Positions 8,049-16,811 of a DNA stretch of 33,509 bases are shown here, one piece after another; within the stretch, counting starts at the first letter, position 1; each line of letters opens with the position of its first letter. The stretch lies in the NCBI GenBank assembly GCA_022843465.1, contig JALHNO010000029.1, forward strand, positions 9,089-42,597, in the 5' to 3' direction. A program made the position numbers and the translations under genes. The notes beneath the pieces were generated by a model. That model saw only the letters and a list, made by a program, of their open reading frames with translations, did no database searches and was not told where the DNA came from. The stretch comes from Pseudomonadota bacterium (GTDB lineage: Bacteria > Pseudomonadota > Gammaproteobacteria > Xanthomonadales > Ahniellaceae).

Positions 8049-8686
8049 CCGCGCTCACTGATTTCTACGATTACGTGATGCCCGACCTGCCGAACGTCGG
8101 CAAGGATCTGGCGCTGCAGGCCATCCGGGAGGCATGCGTCGATTTCTGCGAGAACTCGCTGGTCTGGACGTATGAGATCCCGGCGATCAATGTCGTCGGC
8201 CTGACACACACCTACGCGCTGACCCCGGAGGCGAACGCCCGCATCGTCGACCTGCTCGAGGTCTGGTACAACGGCGTGCTGCTTATCCCGGCGGCACCGG
8301 CTGAGCTGGATGTGCTCTACACCACGTGGCGCACGTCGGCCGGCACCGGCGTCCCGGTCTACTACTTCTCGGAGCTGAATCGCGCCTCGGTCCGGCTGGT
8401 CAAGACGCCATCCGACAGCCTGACTGGTGGGCTGGTGGTGACCGTCGCGCAGGCGCCACTGGCCGCCGCGACGACCGTGCCTGATGTCATCTTCGAGCGC
8501 TACCGCCAGGCCATCGCGTTCGGCGCCAAGGCGCGGCTCTACGGCATGCCGAAACGGCCGTGGAGCAACAAGGCCCTCGCCGATACCAACGGCAACCGCT
8601 TCGATCAGGCCTGCGGGACCGCCAACATCTCCAAGACCAAATCGCATACGCGCAAGCGGCTGCGCACCACGGTGAATTTCCGATGA
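8045..8686 (+). CDS. Head-tail adaptor protein (podoviral, SU10-adaptor-like)
   Basis: 213 residues, ATG 8045 (ATGA overlap). It starts with a helical L-T-D-F-Y-D-Y-V-M-P-D-L-P segment and A-I-R-E-A-C-V-D-F-C, followed by a beta-rich middle with P-V-Y-Y-F-S, and a C-terminal helix plus basic tail R-K-R-L-R-T-T. This order matches adaptor proteins that attach the tail nozzle to the portal in SU10-like and other podoviruses. The gene lies upstream of the nozzle gene, as expected, but a beta-helix gene is inserted between them. Its ATGA overlap couples it to that inserted gene. Confidence 0.78.
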   Translation: MTALTDFYDYVMPDLPNVGKDLALQAIREACVDFCENSLVWTYEIPAINVVGLTHTYALTPEANARIVDLLEVWYNGVLLIPAAPAELDVLYTTWRTSAGTGVPVYYFSELNRASVRLVKTPSDSLTGGLVVTVAQAPLAAATTVPDVIFERYRQAIAFGAKARLYGMPKRPWSNKALADTNGNRFDQACGTANISKTKSHTRKRLRTTVNFR

Positions 8687-10287
8687 AGCGCGCGCTGCTG
8701 TTCCTGCTGGGGGTGGTGCTGAGCTATCCGGCGGTGGCCGCAACCAAGTTCGTCACCCAGTCCGGCGTCGCGACCTGGGCGAACTGCGGCGTTCTGTCGG
8801 CCCCGTGCTCCATGTCGACCGCGCAAACGAATGTGGCAGCCGGTGACACCATCTGCGCTTCCGGCCCGATGACGAGCGGCATCAATACGGCGACGGCGGG
8901 CAGCAGCGGCAGCAGGATTGTGCTCGATGGATCTGGTGAGGGGCTGTGTATCGGCGCCACGCCGGCGTCAACAGGAAACACCGGCAGCGCATTCAATTTC
9001 GTCACGATAGACCAGCCCTACTGGACGGTGAGGGGCTTCACTTTCGGAAGCATGAACAATGCAGCGGACGCGAATTCTCAGGTTGGAATCACCCCGGGTG
9101 GAGACTATGCGCTCATCGAGGACAATGTATTTGATGGGAACAACGGGACTTCCGCCTCGGGATACATGGGGATTATCGGGAACATCAACAACACGACAAC
9201 CGACATCCCCGGGGTAACCATTCAGGACAACGAGTTTCGAAACTTCGGCCAGGACGCCATCCGCATGGTCCCGCGCAACGCAACTGGTGGGTGCACTGCG
9301 AGTATCGGAAACTTCGTGAACCTTCTGGTTCAGCGGAATCGGTTCAAGAATGTTCGGACCACGGTGCGCACGGGCGCGATCTACGCGAACGAGTCTGAAC
9401 TGACCAGCTGCATGGATGGCCGCCCGGTCGGCTTTCGATACCTGTCAAACTGGGTGAACGGCACGACTCAGAACGGCGTCAACTTCGATTGCCAGTCAAC
9501 GGGGGAGTGCGTTGTCGGGTGGAACACTTTTCGCGGCAACGGTCTCGGCGTATCGGACACCTATAACGTGATCCAGACCGGGAAGGCCGACGGTGGCCGG
9601 ATCATCTTCAATCGAATCCTTGGTGGCGTCAGGGATCTCGGTGGCGCCGGCGACGGCAGCGGCATCATTGCCGACCATGCCGGCACATTCCGCACGCTTC
9701 AAACCCAAGACTTGTTCATCGGTTGGAACTATGTCGAGGGTGCAACCAGCAACACTGAGGCCTGCGGCATCATGGTTTGGTCGGCGGACAACGTGCTGGC
9801 TGTCGGCAACGTGCTCAACGGCAACCACATCAACCTGTGCGTGGCCAACAGCGACTCCACTGGGTTCAAGGCCTACAACAACACGATGGCCAACCCGGTC
9901 ACGGAGAATGTTGAATACTCGGTATCGGCGGCTGCGTCGGAGCTGAAGAACAATATCCTCTACGGCGGCGTCAACGCGGTGGCCATCGAAGCCCCCAGCA
10001 CCGCGCCGACGGACGGCGGCAATCTGATGTTCGGGCATACCGGCGCGCAGGTGTCGGGCACCTTCACTCCCAGCTCGCCGATTGTGGCCGATCCCCAGTT
10101 CAGCGGCGGGCCGCGCCCGACCACGGACACCGGCTTTCGCCTGAAGCCGACCAGCCCAGCCATCGGCGCGGGCGTGTACGTGGGCAAGGTCTACGACTAC
10201 GACGGCGCGAAGATGCCGATCCCCGCCAACATCGGCGCCTTCGGTCAGCACATGGCCGCCTCGCGCCGCACGGCGACGATGCAGTGA
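8683..10287 (+). CDS. Exported right-handed parallel beta-helix protein (paralogue 3)
   Basis: 534 residues, starting at ATG 8683 in an ATGA overlap. The signal peptide M-K-R-A-L-L-F-L-L-G-V-V-L-S with Y-P-A-V-A before A-T is close to paralogue 1, including shared DNA around L-F-L-L-G. The body is Asn/Gly-rich with beta-helix turns (I-E-D-N-V-F-D-G-N-N, I-Q-D-N-E-F, V-Q-R-N-R-F) and 10 Cys. The C-terminal cap FSGGPRPTTDTGFRLKPTS then G-A-G-V-Y-V-G-K and I-G-A-F-G matches paralogue 2 strongly. It sits between the adaptor and nozzle genes, where a cytoplasmic virion gene would be expected, yet it is predicted to be secreted. Activity is unknown. Confidence 0.85.
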   Translation: MKRALLFLLGVVLSYPAVAATKFVTQSGVATWANCGVLSAPCSMSTAQTNVAAGDTICASGPMTSGINTATAGSSGSRIVLDGSGEGLCIGATPASTGNTGSAFNFVTIDQPYWTVRGFTFGSMNNAADANSQVGITPGGDYALIEDNVFDGNNGTSASGYMGIIGNINNTTTDIPGVTIQDNEFRNFGQDAIRMVPRNATGGCTASIGNFVNLLVQRNRFKNVRTTVRTGAIYANESELTSCMDGRPVGFRYLSNWVNGTTQNGVNFDCQSTGECVVGWNTFRGNGLGVSDTYNVIQTGKADGGRIIFNRILGGVRDLGGAGDGSGIIADHAGTFRTLQTQDLFIGWNYVEGATSNTEACGIMVWSADNVLAVGNVLNGNHINLCVANSDSTGFKAYNNTMANPVTENVEYSVSAAASELKNNILYGGVNAVAIEAPSTAPTDGGNLMFGHTGAQVSGTFTPSSPIVADPQFSGGPRPTTDTGFRLKPTSPAIGAGVYVGKVYDYDGAKMPIPANIGAFGQHMAASRRTATMQ

Positions 10288-12635
10288 CCGCCATCACGCT
10301 GGAGAAGTTCGGCGGCATGCGCCCCAAGGTGGACGCGCGCCAACTGCCGTCGATGGCCGCGCAGGTGGCGGCGAACTGCAAGCTGTGGTCCGGCGCCATC
10401 GAGCCGATCCGTAAGCCGCTGGTGCAGTTCACGCCGACCAAGACTGGCACCATGCTTTCCGTGTACCGGGTCGATGACCGCGCCGGCGGCTCGGATTTCT
10501 GGCTGTCCTGGCCGCGCGATGTCGACGCCATTCGCGGCGCAGTCGTCGATACCCGTCAGCGCGTGATCTACACCGGCGACTTCGAGCCGCGCGTGACGAC
10601 CGCCGAAATGGCGAGTGCGGGCACGGACACGGTCAATGGCGCGAACATCTACCCGGCCAGCTATGGCGACACCGGCACCAACTACCCGTTGGCCTACTAC
10701 GCGCTGGGGGTGCCGAATCCGGTGACCGCGCCGGTCTGCGCAGTGTCAGGCGGGGTCGCGGCCGACATCACGCGCGCCTACTTCTACACCTTCGTCAACG
10801 CCTGGGGCGAGGAGTCCGGCGCGTCCGCGGTGCTGACGAAACTCGGCAAGCCTGACGGGACGTGGGCGCTGTCGCAGATGGATACGGCGCCGCTGAACAC
10901 CGGCAGCATCGTCGGCGCGTCCTACGGTGCCGGCATCATCACGGCCTACACGCAGGGCATGAACTGGCTGAAGAGTGGCCACCGCCTGACCGTCGCCAGC
11001 GTGAGCGGCATGACCGATCTCAATGGCACGTGGACGACCACGGAAGCGCGCAACCGCAGCTTCACGACCGTCAGCCGCTCGCGCAACTCGAACGTGGCAT
11101 CGCTGGTGCTGACCGGCGTCGAGGGCCTCGCGATCGGGCAGATCGTTGTCGTGGCCGGCCTCGGTGGCGTGAGCTACAACGGCACCTTCACGCTGACCGC
11201 GGTGACGGCATCCACCAATACGATTACCTATGCGTGCGTCGCCGCGAACGAGGGCAGCACAGCCGACACCGCCGGCAACGTGTCGATGGGGTACTTCAAA
11301 GTCGCCAAGGTGACCGCGCAGGCCTACTCGAGCGGCGGGACGTGGAAGCGTGATGCGCCGTGGAATGTCGCCGGCATGATCAAGCGCATCTATCGCACGC
11401 TGACGGGCAACGCAGAGACGATTTTCCAGAAGGTAGCGGAGATCCCGGTCGCGACCACGACTTATTCGGACGTCATCGCGGACACCGCGCTGGGCTCAGC
11501 CTTCGCGACGGAGGGATTCGACACGCCGGACGGCGAGATGAGGGCGGTTGTCTCGATGCCGAACGGCATGACAGCCGGCGCCAGCGGCACGGAGGTCTGC
11601 TTTGCGGAGCCATACAAGCCCTATGCCTGGTTGGCGGAGTACCGGCAGCCGGTCAACTGGCCGGTGACGGGGCTGGGGGTGTTCGGCCAGACGCTGGCCG
11701 TCGTCACGACCGGCACGCCTTACCGCGCGGTGGGCACGCACCCGGAAGCCGTGTCGATGCAGATCGGCGAACTGCCGTTCCCCTGCCAGTCGAAGCGCGG
11801 CATCCAGTCGCTGGGCTGGGCCGTCGTCTACCCGACGGACGCGGGCCTCGCGATGATGAGTCCGCGCGGCGACGAACTGGTGACGCGCGACTACTACTCG
11901 CGCGACGAGTGGCAGAGCCAGGCCAACGGCGGGGTCTTCGCCGCGTCGATGGTGTTCGAGGGGCGCTACTACGCGTTCTGGCAGTCGGAGGATGTGATCG
12001 ATTACGCCATCGTGGTCGATGCTCAGGAGGCGGCTGCCGTCATCACGCAGAGCACGGAGCGCGTCTATGGCGCGTGGATGGATCCCGAGTCCGGCATTTC
12101 CTACGTGGTCGACACGGACAAGAAGGTCTCGAAGTGGGATTCGGATCCGGCGCGCCGGCAGATCTACCAGTGGAAGTCGAAGGAATACAAGTTTGAGGCG
12201 CCCCTCAACTTCGGCGCGGCCCGCGTCGAGGCTGTATTCACGACGACCCCGGAGGAGACCGCGCAGATCGTTGCCGAGAACGCAGCGCGCGCGCTCGCCA
12301 ATGCGGCCCTCATGGCGGCGATGCCGTCCGGCGTGTTCACGAACGATCCGCTCAACGGCTCGCTGGGATCGGCGGCGTTCGCGACGCTCGCCTTTGCGGA
12401 CACGCTGCTCCAGCCGATGCTGGCCGAGAACTCGCAATACGTGCAGTTCCAGATCATCGCGGCGAACGATGAGGGCACCAAGACGGTCCGCTTCTCCAAG
12501 ACGCTGACGAAATCCGGCACGTTTCGCCTGCCGGGCGGATACCGCTCCGATGAGTACGAGATCAACATCGTCGGCAACGTCCGCACCCGCTCCGTGAAGG
12601 TCGCCGAAACCGCTGACGGCCTGCGCATCGCCTGA
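10284..12635 (+). CDS. Tail nozzle-like protein
   Basis: 783 residues; the start is GTG 10284 in a GTGA overlap with the upstream stop, and no closer ATG fits. The N-terminus (F-G-G-M-R-P, with A-A-N-C-K-L-W-S-G) and the later segments I-K-R-I-Y-R-T, E-P-Y-K-P-Y-A-W, A-V-V-T-T-G-T-P-Y and G-W-A-V-V-Y-P-T-D-A-G-L are typical of podoviral nozzle or tail-tube B-type proteins with a beta-propeller-like body. Two small beta units seem to be inserted at about residues 215-335. The C-terminal part (about 650-783) has an Ala-rich helix and a beta domain. It would cap the adaptor and form the DNA exit channel. Confidence 0.8.
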   Translation: MTAITLEKFGGMRPKVDARQLPSMAAQVAANCKLWSGAIEPIRKPLVQFTPTKTGTMLSVYRVDDRAGGSDFWLSWPRDVDAIRGAVVDTRQRVIYTGDFEPRVTTAEMASAGTDTVNGANIYPASYGDTGTNYPLAYYALGVPNPVTAPVCAVSGGVAADITRAYFYTFVNAWGEESGASAVLTKLGKPDGTWALSQMDTAPLNTGSIVGASYGAGIITAYTQGMNWLKSGHRLTVASVSGMTDLNGTWTTTEARNRSFTTVSRSRNSNVASLVLTGVEGLAIGQIVVVAGLGGVSYNGTFTLTAVTASTNTITYACVAANEGSTADTAGNVSMGYFKVAKVTAQAYSSGGTWKRDAPWNVAGMIKRIYRTLTGNAETIFQKVAEIPVATTTYSDVIADTALGSAFATEGFDTPDGEMRAVVSMPNGMTAGASGTEVCFAEPYKPYAWLAEYRQPVNWPVTGLGVFGQTLAVVTTGTPYRAVGTHPEAVSMQIGELPFPCQSKRGIQSLGWAVVYPTDAGLAMMSPRGDELVTRDYYSRDEWQSQANGGVFAASMVFEGRYYAFWQSEDVIDYAIVVDAQEAAAVITQSTERVYGAWMDPESGISYVVDTDKKVSKWDSDPARRQIYQWKSKEYKFEAPLNFGAARVEAVFTTTPEETAQIVAENAARALANAALMAAMPSGVFTNDPLNGSLGSAAFATLAFADTLLQPMLAENSQYVQFQIIAANDEGTKTVRFSKTLTKSGTFRLPGGYRSDEYEINIVGNVRTRSVKVAETADGLRIA

Positions 12636-12877
12636 TGTCATCCAAGAAGCCCGCACTGCCGCCGTCGACGGATCGGCGGTTCGCGGACGTGGTCAAGGAA
12701 TGCGTCGAGCGAATGATGGGCCGCCGCGGCTCGAAGGTGACCAAGCTGGCCGCCCTCGATGCTGATGCCGTCACCAGCACACCCACCGCCGCCCAATACA
12801 ACGCGCTGCGCGCCGACATGGACAAGCTCCGCGTCAAGTTCAATGCGCTGCTCGATCAGATAGGGGACTACGACTGA
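12635..12877 (+). CDS. Small helical tail-region protein (80 aa)
   Basis: Starts at ATG 12635 in a TGATG overlap and ends in another TGATG overlap with the fibre gene. The N-terminus is basic (K-K-P); the second half is a predicted helix or coiled coil with Y-N-A-L-R-A-D-M-D-K-L. No family is recognised. The tight coupling between nozzle and fibre genes suggests a tail assembly or joining role, by position only. Confidence 0.7.
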   Translation: MSSKKPALPPSTDRRFADVVKECVERMMGRRGSKVTKLAALDADAVTSTPTAAQYNALRADMDKLRVKFNALLDQIGDYD

Positions 12878-13932
12878 TGGCCAAGGTCAAATACACGGAC
12901 AACGCCGCGTCGCTGCTGACCGCGACGCTCAACAACGTCGACGATCCGGCGACGCTCTCGATCACCGCGGGCGACGGCGCGAAGTTTCCGGCGCTGTCAG
13001 CCGGTCAGTGGTTCCCGGTGGTCGTGGTCAAGACGACCAAGGCTTTCGAGAAGATGAAGTGCACCGCGCGCTCCGGCGACTCGCTGACCGTGACGCGCGG
13101 CCAGGGCGGGACAACGCTGCTCTCGTTCGCCATCGGTGACGTGGTCTATCTCGGGCCGACGAAGGAGTTCATGGACGAACTGCTTCTCGTCGAGGATGCG
13201 CAGAACGGCAAGCCGCATTACTGCGGCGTGGCCGGCGGCAGCGCGAACGCGCTCACCCTGCTGGGCGCTCCAACCGTCGGCAGCTACGTCGACGGCCTCG
13301 AGCTGGCATTCGTTGCGCTGGCCGGCAACACAAACGCTGTCGTGGTGGTCAACGTCGATGGCCTGGGCAACAAGAACATCAAGGATGCCGGCGGCGCGGC
13401 GCTCGGCGTGGGCGTCATCAAATCTGGCGGCAACTACCGAATCCAGTACAACGGCACCGCCGGCGAGTTCCGCATCGTCTCCGGCATCATCCCGACGTCG
13501 GTGCCGGGCGACTTCACGGTAGGCGGCCAGCTGTTCCTGCCGGGCGGTCTCGACATCATCCCGAAGAACACGAAGATGCTGTTCATCAACAGCGCTGCGC
13601 CGCCGGGCTGGACGTTCGACGCGACGCAGGCCGATCGCGTGTTCCGCGGGGCTGCGACTGTCGGCGCTGGCACCACGCAGGGCGGTACGTGGACCATCAG
13701 CGGGCTGTCGATGGCGCACACGCACCCGATCAGCTTCAACTCCAGCGCCGGCATCGGCACAGAGACTCAGGCAGTTGGCCAGACCCCGGGCATCGCGACC
13801 ATGTCGTCGAGCCACTACCACACCGTCGTCGGCAACACCGCCGCCGCGAGCACATCGACTGTCTCGCACACGCCTGGCTGGCGCCCCGCCTACGTCGACA
13901 CCATCGTTTGCAGCATGAATCGAGGCCCGTAA
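12877..13932 (+). CDS. Tail fibre with collar-type C-terminal tip
   Basis: 351 residues, ATG 12877 (TGATG overlap). The N-terminal 100 residues match the common podoviral fibre-anchor pattern: D-P-A-T-L-S-I-T-A-G-D-G-A-K-F-P, then a T-A-R-S-G-D-S-L-T-V-T-R-G segment with G-G-T-T and G-D-V-V-Y-L. The middle is beta-rich. The C-terminal part begins at P-P-G-W-T-F-D and holds histidine pairs (A-H-T-H-P and S-H-Y-H-T), ending near W-R-P-A-Y-V-D-T. This resembles collar-type fibre tips, where His-x-His sites can bind metal. It probably contacts the host receptor. It has no signal peptide, unlike the three beta-helix proteins. Confidence 0.82.
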   Translation: MAKVKYTDNAASLLTATLNNVDDPATLSITAGDGAKFPALSAGQWFPVVVVKTTKAFEKMKCTARSGDSLTVTRGQGGTTLLSFAIGDVVYLGPTKEFMDELLLVEDAQNGKPHYCGVAGGSANALTLLGAPTVGSYVDGLELAFVALAGNTNAVVVVNVDGLGNKNIKDAGGAALGVGVIKSGGNYRIQYNGTAGEFRIVSGIIPTSVPGDFTVGGQLFLPGGLDIIPKNTKMLFINSAAPPGWTFDATQADRVFRGAATVGAGTTQGGTWTISGLSMAHTHPISFNSSAGIGTETQAVGQTPGIATMSSSHYHTVVGNTAAASTSTVSHTPGWRPAYVDTIVCSMNRGP

Positions 13933-14297
13933 TGGAACGCGTCATCCTGTCCCAGAAGTCCTACGCCGCAGCCTATCGCTGCACCGACTGCCCGCAGTCC
14001 AACCAAGCCGAAGGCTGTCCGAAATGGATAGAGTTGATCGAGACCAACACCGTGACCCAGCAGGAGCGCATGACCTGCGGCTGTGTTGATCAGCTGTTCC
14101 CCAACATCGCGGTGGAGCTGATCAAGGCCGCGAACCGTCCGGCCGCCGAGATCAGCGCGATGCGCGATCAGGTCGCGTCGACGATGGAGCGGGCCACGAT
14201 GCAGGCGATTCAGGGGATCCACCGGGCGCGCGACGTCACGCCGGCGAAGGTCTCGCTGTTCGGCCGGTTGCGCCTGGCGCTGGGCGGTGCGGCATGA
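13932..14297 (+). CDS. Hypothetical protein with N-terminal Cys cluster (121 aa)
   Basis: I chose ATG 13932, which overlaps the fibre stop (TAATG); the frame is open further upstream only as a shadow. The first 60 residues contain C-T-D-C, E-G-C and C-G-C, a spacing that could bind zinc or iron. The rest is helical, with an amphipathic segment and a basic C-terminus. It ends in an ATGA overlap with a membrane protein gene. No family is recognised; fibre assembly or host interaction are possible from position only. Confidence 0.65.
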   Translation: MERVILSQKSYAAAYRCTDCPQSNQAEGCPKWIELIETNTVTQQERMTCGCVDQLFPNIAVELIKAANRPAAEISAMRDQVASTMERATMQAIQGIHRARDVTPAKVSLFGRLRLALGGAA

Positions 14298-14824
14298 TCA
14301 GCACTATCGCGCTCATCCTCCTCGCCGGCTTGTGCGACCGCGTGCGCGGCGGCTTCCCGACGTACCTCGTATTCGGCAGCGGCGAGGCCGACAAGCCCGC
14401 GTACATCGACACCCTGCGCGAGTTCTTCAAATTCGCCTACGGCATGGTGCTCGCGCTGATCGTCACGGATGTCTGGTGGCAGGTGCTGGCCGCCGGCCCG
14501 CTGTGGTGGCTCGGCACGCGGCAAGACTTCGGCGGCATGTTCCGGATCTACTGGCCCGACAAACCGGGCGGCTGGCTGCACATTCTTCGGGTGGGGGTCG
14601 TGTGGCCGCTGCCAGTGACGGCGCTGGCGTACTGGAACCCGGTTTTCTTCGTGTTCATCCCGGCCGGCGTCGTGGGCAACTGCTTCGCGCATCTGCTGGC
14701 GCTGCACACGCCGGCGGTACTGCCGCGCGCCGCGCTCGAACTGTGCACGAAACCGGCGTGGAGCGAACTCTACCGGGGCCTGTTCATCGCGGCGGCCGTC
14801 GCGGCCTTCGGATCGTCGCTGTGA
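14294..14824 (+). CDS. Integral membrane protein, unknown function
   Basis: 176 residues, ATG 14294 in an ATGA overlap. Several hydrophobic segments are visible: residues 1-14, about 48-75 (rich in V, L and W), about 95-135 (P-V-F-F-V-F-I-P-A-G-V-V), and about 155-172. A short charged loop with R-V-R-G-G lies near the start. A multi-spanning membrane protein among tail genes is unusual. It is too large for a typical class I-III holin, but a lysis or superinfection role cannot be excluded. It ends in a GTGA overlap. Confidence 0.7.
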   Translation: MISTIALILLAGLCDRVRGGFPTYLVFGSGEADKPAYIDTLREFFKFAYGMVLALIVTDVWWQVLAAGPLWWLGTRQDFGGMFRIYWPDKPGGWLHILRVGVVWPLPVTALAYWNPVFFVFIPAGVVGNCFAHLLALHTPAVLPRAALELCTKPAWSELYRGLFIAAAVAAFGSSL

Positions 14825-15318
14825 AATTCCAGTTCAGCGGGATAGACGAGCACATCAAGGCGCTCGGCATGACGCCGCGCGACCTGTTCGGCAGCGAGCC
14901 GGCCTACGAACTGGCGGTCTCGCTGATCGAAATCTCGAACATCTGGGACGACTTCATCGACGGCGATCACGTGGCGCCGTCCGAAATCAACGCCGCCTTC
15001 TATGCCTGCCTCATCGAAATCCCGGCCAATCAGTTCTATCGGCAGCACTGGAACTCGATTCACGCGCTGATGCAGAACGCGATCCTGCAGTTTCTGTGCG
15101 CGAATCGATGGGAAAACGATAAGGATCCGCACGGGCTGGAGTTGGGGCACGTGCTGCGCTACGGCGTGGCGCATGTCGTCGCGCAAATCGTCATCCTCGC
15201 GAAAGGCGTGCAGCACGCGGCCGACGTCTTGCCGGCGCTGTACAAGGCGCTGTGCGGCGATCGAGTCGAGGACTACCGGGCTGAAATCATGAAACGAGGG
15301 GTGATCAACGATGGCTGA
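14821..15318 (+). CDS. Conserved phage protein, helical, unknown function (165 aa)
   Basis: The start is GTG 14821, in a GTGA overlap with the upstream stop; the longer frame upstream is a shadow. The pattern I-W-D-D-F-I-D-G-D, then N-A-A-F-Y-A-C-L, then P-A-N-Q-F-Y-R-Q-H-W, and later G-H-V-L-R-Y with V-A-Q-I-V-I-L resembles a small helical protein I have seen in other phage structural regions. Its function is not known to me. It overlaps the next gene by 8 bases. Confidence 0.72.
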   Translation: MKFQFSGIDEHIKALGMTPRDLFGSEPAYELAVSLIEISNIWDDFIDGDHVAPSEINAAFYACLIEIPANQFYRQHWNSIHALMQNAILQFLCANRWENDKDPHGLELGHVLRYGVAHVVAQIVILAKGVQHAADVLPALYKALCGDRVEDYRAEIMKRGVINDG

Positions 15319-16801
15319 CAATCCGTTCGGCGGTAAGAGCAAAGCCCCGAAGGCCGATCCGAACATCGGGCGGCTGGCTCAGACGGCGGAAGGTCTCGCT
15401 ACTGAGGCCGCCGGCATCGGCCGCGATCAGCTGGCGTGGACCAAGGCGATGGAGCAGGCGCGCCTCGGCGCCGTGCGGCCCGCCATCGAGGAGCAGTTTC
15501 AGGTCGGCAGCGAGACCTTGGGGCGCGCGCGCACTCAGGCGAACCGCTACGACAGCGTCTATGCCCCGAACGAGGGGATTCAGGCGCTGGACGCGATGGG
15601 CGCGGGCTGGCTCAGCGTCGAGGAGCAGGGCCGCCTCCTCGAGGCGCAATCCGGCAATTCGCTGCGCTCGCTGCGCGACGCCTTCGACGCGGAGATCGCG
15701 TCCATCGGCCAGGCGCGTGCGCGTGACGCCACGAACCCGATCCCGGCCGACGCGAAGGGCGGGGCGGCGGTCGCGGCGCCCGCAATGGTAGCCGGCCGCT
15801 CCGGCATGCAGGCGGTGCCGGGTGTCGGCACTGCGGCGCCGCCAGTCCCAACCATCGTCAACAACCCCGCACAGAGCCAGCAGCTCTACGACCAGCAGGA
15901 AGCGGAAGCGCGCGCCCGGTTCGCGCGTGAGTCGGCTGGCCTGGAGAGCCAGCTCGGCTACCAGAAGGACCTGGTCGCGGCCAGCAAGGCGGCGGAGGAC
16001 GCCGCATCCGGTCGCGCGGTCGCTGACGCGACGCAGGGCGAGGCGCGTTTCATCGACGGCCTGGGCGATGAGGCTGGCCGCATGGGGGTCGATCCCTCCC
16101 GCGTGCTGGCCAGCGCTGGCGCGCGCGCGCCGTCGGCAGCCGCCGCGGCAGTGCACGGCGGCAACACGGCCCGCTTCGCATTCCGCGATCAGAAAAGCCA
16201 GAACCTCGCGAACACGGTGCAGTCCGGTCGGCAGGCGACGCAGCTCGCCGACAGCGAGTACGGCCTCGGCCTCGACGCGCTGAACGCCGGCGTCGGCAAC
16301 GTGAACAACACGTTGAATTCGAACATTGCCGGCCGCAATGATGCCGCCGGCTGGTACAGCGCCGGGATGTCTGGCGTGAACAGTGCGGCGAACCTGCTCA
16401 ACGCCCAGCAGCAACAGAAGATGGATACCTACCGTGCTGAGACGGAGCGCAAGGCTGGGTGGATGGATCTGCTTGGCACCGGAATCGGGTTGGCGGTCGC
16501 TTCAGAGCGTCGAGTGAAAAAGAACATGAAATCGGCGGACACCGACGACACCCTTGAGTCCATCAAGAACATGGACACCGACACGTGGGAGTACAAGCCG
16601 GGCGAGGGTGATGGCGGCGCGCACGTCGGCCCCTATGCCGACGATATGCAGGCGCTGGGCCTTTCCGACGGCCGCACTGTGAACCCGATGGACACCGCTG
16701 GCCTCGCCCTCGCCGGCGTGAAGCAGCTCGCGAAGAAGCTCGACAGCATCGAGGCGGGTCTCGAATCCAAGAAGAAGCGTCCCGCGCGACGCGCGGCATA
16801 A
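15311..16801 (+). CDS. Ejection-type internal protein with C-terminal S74-like chaperone domain
   Basis: 496 residues, ATG 15311. The body (about 1-390) is Ala/Gln/Glu-rich and mainly helical, like internal or ejection proteins of podoviruses. The C-terminus, from about residue 397, resembles the peptidase S74 intramolecular chaperone: A-S-E-R-R-V-K-K-N, a W-E-Y segment, a G-x-Y-A-D-D-M-Q-A-L segment and a final helix. Ser398 and Lys403 keep the Ser-x4-Lys spacing of the self-cleavage dyad in tailspike chaperones. The domain normally sits on tail fibres, so its place on a helical protein is odd. Alternatively it is a fibre-like virion protein. It is followed by AGGAGG and the next ejection-type gene. 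Confidence 0.75.
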   Translation: MADNPFGGKSKAPKADPNIGRLAQTAEGLATEAAGIGRDQLAWTKAMEQARLGAVRPAIEEQFQVGSETLGRARTQANRYDSVYAPNEGIQALDAMGAGWLSVEEQGRLLEAQSGNSLRSLRDAFDAEIASIGQARARDATNPIPADAKGGAAVAAPAMVAGRSGMQAVPGVGTAAPPVPTIVNNPAQSQQLYDQQEAEARARFARESAGLESQLGYQKDLVAASKAAEDAASGRAVADATQGEARFIDGLGDEAGRMGVDPSRVLASAGARAPSAAAAAVHGGNTARFAFRDQKSQNLANTVQSGRQATQLADSEYGLGLDALNAGVGNVNNTLNSNIAGRNDAAGWYSAGMSGVNSAANLLNAQQQQKMDTYRAETERKAGWMDLLGTGIGLAVASERRVKKNMKSADTDDTLESIKNMDTDTWEYKPGEGDGGAHVGPYADDMQALGLSDGRTVNPMDTAGLALAGVKQLAKKLDSIEAGLESKKKRPARRAA

Positions 16802-16811
16802 GGAGGCGGCA

